In this document: piece by piece, positions 21,870-31,582 of the stretch
How the letters are laid out: each line of letters begins with the position of its first letter
How positions within the stretch are numbered: position 1 is the first letter of the stretch
Source: Guyanagaster necrorhizus
Lineage: Eukaryota; Basidiomycota; Agaricomycetes; Agaricales; Physalacriaceae
Direction: 5' to 3'
Assembly (NCBI RefSeq): GCF_019112545.1
Contig: NW_025064892.1
Coordinates: forward strand, 543,246-607,245
DNA: 64,000 nucleotides
The notes under the pieces: generated by a model
The model's database searches: none
What the model was told of the DNA's origin: nothing
The model's input: only the letters and a program-made list of their open reading frames with translations
Position numbers and translations under genes: made by a program

Positions 21870-24800
21870 TCGGTCAGAGTATATTTGAATGCATATGTAT
21901 GGGCAACATATTTGTAACTACAGAAGTATCATGAGTCCGACTAACAGCTACAAGAGGCACACCTTTGAGTCCTTTGGCCAGTTCAGTGGAATCGCTCACT
22001 GGCTGGCCCTGTCTTTTACTTCCTTGACCTTTGTTTCTGCACTGAGTTCTTCCTCTTCTTTTTGTAATTTGATGATCTGTGCATAAATATCTTCTCTGGT
22101 TTGCTTCTTTTTTGGGCAATCCTTGGCCATGTGTCCCTTCTGCCTGCAATTGAAGCACTTTCCTTCTTTCTTCATCTGGTTGATATCCATTAGTTTTCCA
22201 GTGCCAGTGTAGGTCATTCCAGTCCCAGTCTTCTGGGAACCATAGGAGGCTGTAGAGGGTCCCAGTGATTTCCCAGCAGTTTGCCCCAGTTTACTCAGGG
22301 TTGGTGGGATCAGCTTCTTATAGTCCTGTAGGGTTAACAATTCTGCTTTCTGCCTTTGTTGCTCTTTATACATCTTGATGATCCACTTTTTTCATTCATT
22401 ATATCCAATAGGCATCAACAGTTTGATGCCCATTGCAGAAATCATCATGAGGTACAAAGAGGGGATGCCTCATTTGAGGGCTTTGACCATGCACCCATCA
22501 TTGGCTACGTCCTCTTGTATTCCTGCTAGTTTGGTGAGCTGTTCCAACTCATCAAAGTAATCTGTAGCTGTCTTTTCTCCCATTTTGTACTCCTTGATCT
22601 TCTGTTTATGTATCTCCTGTACTGCTGGATCAATGAACTTGTCATTGAGCATTCGTTTGAATACTGGCCAAGAAGAGTACCGATAATGTCCTCACATGCT
22701 GGATCAGAAGTTCAGAGTGATAAAGATCCACCAATTCTTCATCTTATCTTCAAGATAAAAGGTGATGAATGCAACTTTGTTCATGTTGGATCCTAAGTAT
22801 CCGATATATACCTCGAAGTATTATTCACAGTCTACAAGGAATCTGTCGATGTCGTCAGAAGCTCCCTTGAAGGGACAGGGCTTCCGAAGCAAATTGGGGC
22901 GATATTGGAGGACGTTGGCATTATCTGGCAGTGGTCCCATTGGGTTGGGCTATCTGTCAAACAGCGGTTGCTATCATTCTGCAGGCAGACCAAGAAAGGA
23001 ATAGAGAGAGTGGTCATCTGCTACTGGGCTCTCTTTTGGCTTCTTCTTCTGGACAATGACCCTGTTCTGAATCATAAACTCGAGTTGGATGACTTCAGGG
23101 TCATCACATACTGGCTCCTTTTCTGTCTCACTAGTCTCGGCCTGATCGGGAGGAGGTTATCCTCCCAGGAGTCGGCTTCCTCAGCCTGTCCAAGGGTTTA
23201 AAGGCCCACTGGTTGGCCAGATTCAGGTTTGGGTGAGCTGGGTTGCCATAGTCCATATGGAGTTGTCGAAGTCTGTAAGAATACTTCAAGCTGATAAAGC
23301 TCGGTACATAACTCATTTAAGTATTATGGAGGGAGTTCTCAGCATTGGCTGTATAGTGTATAGTGCTGGATGAGCTGGGAGATGGCTGATCAGATATTCA
23401 GAGTGTCATTGACTATACTGCTGGGTGGTGTAGTCCATTGCTGCCCATTTCAGGATCTCTACTCATTTGTTAGTATCTGAATGCATATATATTTGGCTGA
23501 TTGGTGATGCTACTCAGGTAGCATTGTGCCATAAGAAATTTACTCCCTGCCGGTAATACCCTTGGTACTCCCATGTTCTTTCCTCCTTCGCTAGTCTTTT
23601 CACTTTTTCTTCGTCTGTTTCTTCCAATGAATTATATGAGGGTCCCCTGGGCAGTTCACTGTCCTCTGTTTCTTCGTCCTCACTCTCATCATCCTCCTCG
23701 AGGAGGAAACTGATGGGCTGGTCATAGATGCTCTCTGTAACCCCTTGCTGTATTGTCAACTCACTCCCCTGGCTGGAAGCTCAGTCCAGCAGTTGCGGTG
23801 ACTTCATAGGCGGCAGCAGGCTGGCTCCCAATGGTTAGGTCATATCGGTTGGATCCCATTGCTCTTGCTGCCTCTACTTGCTTATGATAGAGATGGATGT
23901 TATTTTGGTAGTCATTGTCAATAAGTTGCTTGACCACTCTACTTCTGAGAAAGCCTTGGAGAGCATGAGCAGAGATGTGAGCATTTCCAGAGACTCATAG
24001 TCCATAGTGCCCAAGAACAAACTCATCGCTTCCAAAGGTGGAGTTAGCACTAGGGGTTCAGGAGGCAGGGGGATACTGGGGAGTTGGGGCCCTTGGATAT
24101 CAGTGAGTTCTGGTTCCATCAGCCCAGTGTTCTGGGAATCTGCTGCTCAGGGTGCTAGGTTCCCGAAAGGCAGGGATTGAGGGCTCAGCCTATACTGGGA
24201 CAAGAACACTCTGGAACTCACCTCGAAGTCTGTACCAGTTACTGATGTCAGCCCTCTCCAGTCTAGCCCTTTCAACTTCTCACTGCTCATCCCTATAGAG
24301 CTCATCATACTGGGTGGCCTCCTGCCTCTGGTGCTCATCGCTCCTGTTCAGTTCTTCTGAGTTACAACATACTGGCTGCAGCTCATTCTGCTGCCTTTGC
24401 TCCTTCTGTCATATGGCATCATCATAGTTAAACAGGATAGAGAAGTCCCAGGTTGGAAAGTACCAGTGAATGGTTTCTTCTCATACCTGTCATCATTGCT
24501 CGTCTTCTGAGAGAACCCTTCCCACTCTGGAGCTGGCTCTGATAGAGGGGTGGGAGCTGTGAGACTGGCTTTGAGGAGTTTCAGGGCTGAGTCATCAAGC
24601 TATCTAAGGGGCATCGAGAGAGTCTCTGGTATGGTCAGCAATCCCATGAGTATAGGAGGTAGAATCAGGGGAGGGGGACTGCTGAAAGAAGTCCTCCAGG
24701 AGGTCTTCATCTTCATGGTTGGGGGGGGGGGGCCTCATATGAGTATACTGTCCCTTCTTGGGATGCCAGGGTCTGTGTTTCTGGATCAAGAGGAGTGTTG

Positions 24801-25118
24801 TTCTCTCATTTCTTCTTGACCATCCCCCTGATGCATGCTGCTAGGCCTGGCTTCTGGGAGTTGGTAGGTTGTTCTTCTGGAGTCGGAGATATCATGAAGA
24901 GAGAGGTCAGGGGTTATGTTCCATAGTATTTCTTGGATACATAGGAATTTGTTATAATGTCTGAGAGTCCAGGCGATAATAGAGTGGCATCCCCAGCACA
25001 GCTGGATGATCACCAAAAGTCCTATCAGTGTTCCGATGATGGAAGAAAGGAGTTCAAAGAACTCATGGTCAAAATTTGGGTCGGTAGGAGTTGCAGAAGG
25101 CATTCGATTTCTCAGCAC
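21870..25118 (-). pseudogene. Inner gypsy gag with N-terminal membrane-like helix
   Basis: The Met at 25118, 27 nt after the primer site, opens a 110-codon frame. After M-L-R-N-R-M-P, the segment around residues 21-48 (F-F-E-L-L-S-S-I-I then L-I-G-L-L-V-I-I-Q-L) is hydrophobic enough to span or lie on a membrane. Then come charged, Pro-rich parts (24119-23514), a capsid-like part (22470-22790) and an intact knuckle C-F-N-C-R-Q-K-G-H-M-A-K-D-C (22115-22157). Frame shifts and stops separate these pieces. A 12-base G run near 24721-24732 lies in the linker. Confidence 0.7.
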
Positions 25119-25144
25119 AATTGGGCTTGAGAAAAGGAAGCAAA

Positions 25145-25158
25145 CAGCTTTGAGCTAA
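25145..25158 (-). promoter_or_regulatory. Self-priming type primer-binding site of inner gypsy
   Basis: On the element strand the bases one nucleotide after the 5' LTR read TTAGCTCAAAGCTG. This is the exact reverse complement of the 14-nt CAGCTTTGAGCTAA in the left LTR (17756-17769), at the expected transcript start. Tf1 of fission yeast primes this way, its RNA 5' end folding back onto the primer site. No ordinary TGG-type tRNA primer site is visible. Confidence 0.65.
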
Positions 25159-25159
25159 T

Positions 25160-25610
25160 TGTTAGGCCTAAGCATTATGTGAGTAGAGACATGTGATAAA
25201 CAGCCATCCCTTCACACTTCAAGAGATCAGCTGAGTCCACTTAAGTATGTTCTTATACTCAGTATGACTCAAGGTAGAATGGTGGTTATAAACTTTAGCT
25301 TGAAGCTGGGTTCCATGCCAGCAAGAGTGAGCTCTTAAATACTGTATATGAAGCTATTATTTACTTTATATCTTATTGTAGTATTTTCTGTCTATTGTCT
25401 TCAAGTCCTTGAGCATCATTACCATACATAAAAGAGTTTTTGTGTGTTGCTAGTAGTCGTTGATGTGTCAGAGAACAAATAGCCAGGTCAGTCTTGTTGT
25501 GCTGACTAAGCCTTGTCCTATAGTCCCAAGTGCTAGGCCTAGACACCTTACTAAGCATAAATAGGGGTTAAGATGAGAATGAGGGGAATAAAAGGGGTGA
25601 AATCGTAACA
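25160..25610 (-). repeat. 5' LTR of the inner gypsy element
   Basis: This is the 451-bp partner of the LTR at 17603. It carries TTAGCTTGAAGCTG at 25295-25308 where the other LTR has TTAGCTCAAAGCTG. Both derive simply from a TTAGCTCGAAGCTG ancestor by change on one or the other strand of the CG. Confidence 0.9.
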
Positions 25611-25615
25611 ACCTT

Positions 25616-26560
25616 GGAGTTTGTCCATTAACTCTGAGATCAGTGGGAGGAAATATTGGTTCTTGATCATCATTTTATTAAGCTTCTGATAGTCTTAGAC
25701 TGGTCAGAGCTTGCCATCCTTCTTTTTGATGAAGAAAAATAGTGATGCCATAGGATATTTTGAGAGTCTGATTTGTCTGCTGGACAAGTTCTCATCTAAG
25801 AACCTGTCAAGTTTCTGTTGTTCATCATTATCAAGTAGATATGTCTTGCAATCCAGATTGGCATTTGCATTTGGGATTAGCTCAATTGCATGGTCCCAAG
25901 GTTTTAGTGCTGGTAACTTGTCAAAGCTCTCTTTTTTGAATAGATCTCTGAAGTCATATGCCCATTTGGACACCATTTCTTCAAAAGTTCATTCTATCTT
26001 CTGTTCATTGGCTTTGGTGGCTAGGCTGTTGGCATGGTGGATAGTGCAGATATGTAGTTCATGCTGGAGATCAATGGCAAGAATAGTCTCTCTGTCTTCC
26101 ATCTCTTCATCCCACTGATCTTCTGAGTCTTTGTTGGGTAATTTAAATGGAATTTTCTGACATCAGCATTTTGCAAACATGATCTTCTCAGTTTTTCAAT
26201 TGATTAGCAGGTTATGGCATATTAGCCAATCATGGTCAAAGAAGATTTCCTTGGTCCCAAGATCTGTGACTGCTAGATCAATTTGTTCTGAATAATCTCT
26301 GATTATAAGCTAAAGCTCCACGAACTCAGTTATTGAACTGGCCAGGTGTTTGGTTCCATCAGCATTATATACCGGAATGGGTGCCACTGTGGCTCTGATC
26401 AGGAGTTGGTGCTTATCAACAAAAGCTCGATTAATTGAACTCCTAATGCATCCACTGTCAATCAAGGCAGTTACCACATGAATAGATTGAGACATGAGGG
26501 TCTTGATTTATGCTTTGGTGACTAGATCTCATCTGGGTATTTTAGACCATCGAATGAACT
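25616..26560 (-). pseudogene. Outer gypsy pol N-terminal part: protease and RT start
   Basis: On the minus strand A-L-I-D-S-G-C (about 26455-26475) is the retropepsin active site; S-S-I-N-R-A-F-V-D-K-H follows. The RT start at 25976-25704 reads F-D-K-L-P, P-W-D-H-A-I-E-L, F-L-D-E-N-L and F-F-I-K-K-K-D-G-K-L. The frame stops at the inner element's insertion point (25611-25615). The arginine codon CGA in the protease is TGA in the inner element, a direct view of a CG-to-TG change. Confidence 0.8.
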
Positions 26561-26669
26561 TTCATGGTCCACAAAGTTTATTGAGCCATTCCAGGGCTTG
26601 GCACCATTCAGCCTTTTTCATTCTTTCTATTACTTTATCAATTACTTCTTCAGCTCGGGTTTTGTATAC

Positions 26670-29600
26670 TCAATTTTTAAGCATGGCTTTCACTGCTGCT
26701 TCATTCTTAGCATCTCTGATTGCTCTCCAAGTCCATTCTATGTCGAACAGCTTGAGCCAAATGTTAGAGCTCTCTACCTCTGTTCGGCTTATGGGTGTTT
26801 GAGTTTTTTTAGGTGATTCTTCGATGTGCAGTTTGTTCAAAGTCTGAGGTATATTTGAATGCACTGGTATAGTAGGCATAAGAGTAATTACAGAGATTTT
26901 ATCAGTCCAACTAGCAGCTGGTAATCGCACACCATGAAAGTCTTTGGCTGGCACAGTGGAATCACTCACTGGTCAGCCTCCTCTTTTACCTCCTCTATCT
27001 TTGCTTCTTTGCTGAGTTCCTCATCTTCTTTTTGTAATTTGGCAATCTGCACCCTGATGTCTTTATGCATTCATTTCTTCTTTGGGCAGTCCTTTGCCAT
27101 GTGATCTTTTTATCTGCAATTAAAGCATTTGCCTTCCTTCTTCATTCAATCTATGTCCATTGGTTTCCCAGATCTGGTGTACATCATGCCAGTCTCAGTC
27201 TTCTGTGTCCCATAGGTGGAGGCTGTTGAGGGTCCTGATGATTTTCCAACAGTTTGCCCTGACTTGTTCAAGGTTGGCAGTGTTGATTTTTTGGTATATT
27301 CTTGAAAATTAGATGACTCCACTTTCTGTCTTTGTTGCTCTTTGTACATTTCAATGATCCTTTCTTTCCACTCATCATATCTCACTGGCATCAATGCTTT
27401 GATGCTGATTGCTGAGATCATTGTGATATACAAAGAGGAGACCCCTCTCTTAAGGGCCTCAACTATCTGTTCATTATTTGCTATGTCATCCCAAATTCTG
27501 GTGAGTTTTGCAAGGTGTTCTAACTTATTAAAATAGTCTGTGGCTGCTTTATCTCTCATTTTATATTCCTTGATCTTCTACTTGTAAACTTCTTGCACCA
27601 CAGGATCAATAAACTTGTTGTTCAGCATTTGTTTGAATACTGGCCATGAAGGATACCAATAATGTTCCTGAGTTGACAATCAGAAGTTCAGAGAGATTAG
27701 GATTCACCACATCTTTGCTTTTTTCTTAAGGTAGGAGACAGCAAATACAACTTTATTCATCTCAGAGCTGAGATACCCAATGTATACTTTGAAGTACTGT
27801 TTACAATCAATCAGGAATTGGTCAATATCATCTGAGGTGACCTTGAAGGGGTGAGATTTTCAGAGTAGGTCAGGTCAGCATTGTAAGATGGCAGCATTCT
27901 CTGATAGTGCACCCATTGGGTTTGGCCATTCTGAGAATGGAGGTCAATTCCATTCATGTGGAGGCCCAGAGAATGAGTGAAGTGAGTGATCATCAGTGAC
28001 TAGACTCTCCTTTGGTGCAGCATCTTTTTAGATGATTACTCCATCTTGTATGATAAACCCAAGGCAGATGGCTTCAGGGTCATCTCATACTAGTTCCTTT
28101 CTGGCTCCACTAGTTTCTGCTTGGTCAGGAGGTGGCTGCCCTCCAAAAAGTTGGCTTCCTTTGCTGGTCTAAAGATTTTGGAATCCTTCATGCTGTAGTG
28201 CTGAAGAATTTAGCTGGTTTCAGGTTCTGGTGAATTGAGTTGCTGTACTTCGAACTAATGAGTTCAATGTTTTGGCATTACTGCAGATAGATGGTACTAT
28301 GTATATAGCTCATTTTGGTGGGATGGGTGGGGAGCTTGGCATTGATTGCAGCTGGATCTTGGATTGATATGAGGGAATTAGCTTGAGCAGATTCTCTGGG
28401 TGCCACCAGTCATATTTCTTTCAGGCATATTCTGTTGCTGCATACTGTAAAATGTCTTTCTTTTCAGTACTATCCACATTTTTATACTTTAGTCCTAAAG
28501 GCATAGCCCTTCAGTGAGCATCCCACCATAGAAAGAGTGTCTCTTGCTCATATAGTTCTTGATATTCTTTTCCCCTCTCTTATTCTATTTCTGCTCTTAA
28601 TGCTTCTTCATCAGTGTCTTTATTGGCATATTCCATAAATTGTTCAGGTCTGAAGGGGCTCTCACTGTCCTCTTTGTCCCTGCTGTCCTCTTCCTTGAGG
28701 AGGGAACCAACAGGCAGGTTGTAAATAGATGGGATGGCTGGCTTGAGCATTGCTGGAGAGCCTGTCATCAATCCTTGTGCTGGACCCAGCAGTGCTTGGA
28801 TCAGGTCCAGAGGCCATTCGCTGGATGGAGGTATTGGGGAGGTGGCTGTACCATGTTCTCTCATGCACTTTTGTTTTCTCTAGTTCTCGGCTATAGAGAC
28901 TAAAGTTTCATTGGAATCTAGGATCAAAGAACTGATGGGTGACTCTACTTTCTAGGAATCAGCTGAGGGCTTGATCAGAGATATGGGCATTGTCTGGTAC
29001 TCTGAGCCTGTAGGCTCCGAGTACAGAGTCAGCATCAGAGGAGATGGTGTCTGTCCTGATGAGATATTAAAGAGAAGAGGGATGACTGACAACCCTGATA
29101 GTCTGTCCCCTTCAAATTGCTTCATCTCTGCTGATAATACTGGCTGGTCCTTCTCATGGGTCAGTTTCTGAGTTGGACTCCCTGAAGGGGGATCCCAAAG
29201 AGTCAGTATGGAGCCTATACCAGCCAGGAGAGGCTGATTCCAGTCTTTCAGCCTCTGCTTGTCATCACTCTTGTCTTTCTTGTCTGTCATACTCTGCTTC
29301 TTCATACTCTCACTGAGCCTCTGCTTGGACATAGTTGGTGAGCTCTTCTTAGGCTCACTGGATCTCTGCTTGGCAGGCCTGATTCTGCTGCTGCTGCTGC
29401 TGTACTGTGCTGTTGTAATCAAAGGGGACTCTGAGGTCCCACTCCAGAAAGACTCACCATATAATCCTATCTCATGCAATCCTATCCCTTGCACTAGCTG
29501 TCCCTTCTTCAGGCTGACTTCTGACATGAAGGTTGTTGCAGGAGTCCTCTGCCACAGCGATGGTGAGCTCTATATTCATGAAATCCTAGTGGGTACTTCT

Positions 29601-30240
29601 GCTATAGGGGTCATTGAGCTCCAGCCTGCTGATGGATGGGCTTAGCTCAGGGGTAGTATAGAGGGAACCATGAGAGGAGTTGGGGGTTGTCTAGAGTCTC
29701 AAAGCCATCTGAGTGGCATCAAGAGAGTCTCAAGCATGGTTTCCAATCTCTAGGGTGATTGGGGAGGTGGGAGGACTGAAGGTGGAGATTGAAGAGACAT
29801 TACCAGGGATTTCTTCAGACTCCTGGTCAACATTTGTTATCTAAGGGTTTCAGAACTCTGTGATAGCAGGGTTGCAGTTTCTGCTGAGTCATCAAGAGGG
29901 GTATCAGGATCCCTCTTCTTTCTGAAGGCTCTCCAAAGGCAAGTTGCTAGGCCCAGCTTTGGATATGGGTCATCCTTGCAGCTAGAAGGACATTCTGATG
30001 GAGGCAGGGATGTCATAGAAAAGTAGATCTGGGGTTACATTTCAGAGAATGGTATATATCTGTTGAAATGCTTGATAGTGCCTGACTATCCAAGCAGTAA
30101 CTGATTGTCATCTGCAGCAAAGGGTAATGATGGCTAGAAGCCCTAGTAGCATTCTAATAATGGAAGCTATCAATTCAAAGAAGTCATGATTGAGATCTGC
30201 AGTAGTTGCTGGTGGCATTTGGTTTCTCAGCACAATTGGG
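26670..30240 (-). pseudogene. Outer gypsy gag with N-terminal hydrophobic segment
   Basis: Reading from the 5' LTR, the first recognisable segment (about 30105-30230) has the pattern L-R-N-Q-M-P-P, then F-F-E-L, then a hydrophobic run L-L-G-L-L-A-I-I-T-L. A long, Ser/Pro- and acid-rich part follows (28580-29527), then a capsid-like part (27146-27660) and a CCHC knuckle near 27095-27140 (C-F-N-C...H-M-A-K-D-C, with one stop inside). The layout equals that of the inner element. Many stops; not functional. Confidence 0.7.
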
Positions 30241-30273
30241 CTTGAGAAAAAGAAGGCAAAGCTTCAAGCTAAT

Positions 30274-30737
30274 TGTTAAGCTCAAGCCACATGTGATCAA
30301 CTAGCACATGATAAACTAACATGGCTTCATGTTCAAGCCTTCTGTTAGAGTCCACTTGATATACTGTTTGTTGATTCCCTGTGCTTCAAGACTTTGTGTG
30401 ATTTACTCAAGAGTAGAATGAGGATGTATAAACTTTAGCTCAAAGCTGGGGATTACCAGCAAGAGTGAGCTCCTTAAATACTAAACAAGATTTACTAATA
30501 ATACTTTCTACTTATTGTGTATCTCTCTGTCTCTGCACTCATTGTCCTGGAGCATTGTTATCATATATAAGAGGCTGGTTGTGTGTCATCAAGCAATGCT
30601 GTTGTGGTGAAAGACAATGACAGACTTGGCTAGTTGTGATGACTAAGCCTTGTCCTATGGTCTTAAGCACTTGTTCTGGTGCTCTGACTAAGCATAAATA
30701 GGGGTTAAACTCAGGAAAAAGGTGGAAAATCATAACA
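30274..30737 (-). repeat. 5' LTR of the outer gypsy element
   Basis: This is the 464-bp partner of 14596-15059. It is followed on the element strand by the primer-site segment at 30259-30272 and by gag. GAGAG follows at 30738-30742, the same five bases as before the left LTR. Confidence 0.9.
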
Positions 30738-31262
30738 GAGAGTATGAGCATCTAAAATCACTATACACTCTATTGTGCACTCTGCTCATCATCTACCATA
30801 TTGTGACTGTTACACAAGCAGGAGATGGGATAGAGAGTAGACTCAAAGCTTATCATCATATTATTGAGATTCTGGTTGAGTCATCAGCCATGTACTCAAT
30901 ATTCTTACTCTTATATATGGCCTCTTCTGCTCTTGACAACATAACAATATATTATTTTCTCATTATTGCATCTGACATGCATTATACAGGAAATTGCACT
31001 AACACTCATTGTTGGATGTGTTGCAGCAGATCATGCTCATCCAGAAGACATCTGAAAGGGAAGCATTGTGTTCTCACTTCACTTTAGAATGCATTCTGAA
31101 GATCAGATGCAAACAAGCTCTCAGCAAGATTCTCTAACAAGTGTCACTCTTGATAATGATCTAGAAACACAGCAGGAGCAAGATGATGAATGAATACAGC
31201 TATCATGTTCAGACAGGAGCTGAAGGAGAGGCTGTTGATGAGAGTGTCATATCTGAGGATAT
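30738..31262 (+). pseudogene. Multi-pass membrane protein pseudogene, 3' piece
   Basis: Right of the gypsy target duplication the frame resumes with S-L-Y-T-L-L-C-T-L-L-I-I-Y and the family core L-V-E-S-S-A-M-Y-S-I-F-L-L-L-Y. A shift near 30985 then leads to I-A-L-T-L-I-V-G and H-A-H-P-E-D, and an acidic Gln-rich tail follows to about 31262. Stops come from TGA/TAG/TAA codons compatible with C-to-T change. With the pieces at 8251 and 14385 this rebuilds nearly a whole gene, so the retroelements landed in one host locus. Function unknown. Confidence 0.7.
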
Positions 31263-31582
31263 CCTCAAGGCTCAGAAAAATAAACTGAATGACAATACTA
31301 TCACAAAGATCAGTGTACTCAGAGATAGATGATACTATTGGTCTAGACTTTATGTATATCCTTTTACCTGTATCCTAATATTTACTTTGCTTTCTTTATT
31401 AATGCATGTATCTCAGAGTTAGTATAGCAACTAGCTTTACTTGATATTTATTTTTCCCTCTGAAAGCATGACTAGAAGACTAGTAGCAGTGAATCTTTGC
31501 ATAGTAAATCATTACATAGTATGATGCTTGTAGACAATGTATAGCTATATAAGGGCTCATTATCAATGATCAACTGCTTCTG
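31263..31582. other. Intergenic stretch between the TE block and the RBR gene
   Basis: No gene is visible. The sequence is AT-rich and CG-free up to about 31612, where normal CG content starts abruptly at the 3' end of the RBR gene. A TATATAA run lies near 31545. Confidence 0.6.

Larger units (their letters stand above)
17603..25610 (-). mobile_element. Inner Ty3/gypsy (Tf1-like) element nested in the outer one
   Basis: LTRs at 17603-18071 (469 bp) and 25160-25610 (451 bp) begin TGTTAGGC and end AATCGTAACA on the plus strand. The 18-bp difference is one short repeat unit gained or lost near 17720. The flanks ACCTC (17598-17602) and ACCTT (25611-25615) are a target duplication with one C-to-T change. 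The interior on the minus strand has gag, protease, RT, RNase H, integrase and chromodomain. It keeps more CG sites than the elements left of 14.6 kb, fitting its later arrival, but stops are still common. Confidence 0.9.
14596..30737 (-). mobile_element. Outer Ty3/gypsy (Tf1-like) element, interrupted by an inner gypsy
   Basis: Two LTRs of equal length (464 bp; 14596-15059 and 30274-30737) are flanked by a perfect GAGAG duplication (14591-14595 and 30738-30742). On the minus strand from the right LTR come a large gag, protease, RT start (to 25616), then the inner element 17603-25610, then RT end, RNase H, integrase and chromodomain (17602-15060). Removing the insert plus one ACCTC/ACCTT copy restores the RT reading context. 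Net length is about 8.1 kb. Stops and frame shifts throughout mark it as dead. Confidence 0.9.

Noticed and set aside
24721..24732. 12-base G run as a regulatory G-quadruplex
   Set aside because: A single homopolymer in a dead gag linker, more likely slippage.
15060..30240. Outer gypsy as two independent elements either side of the inner one
   Set aside because: Equal-length LTRs, a perfect GAGAG duplication and pol resuming across the ACCTC site show one element split by the other.
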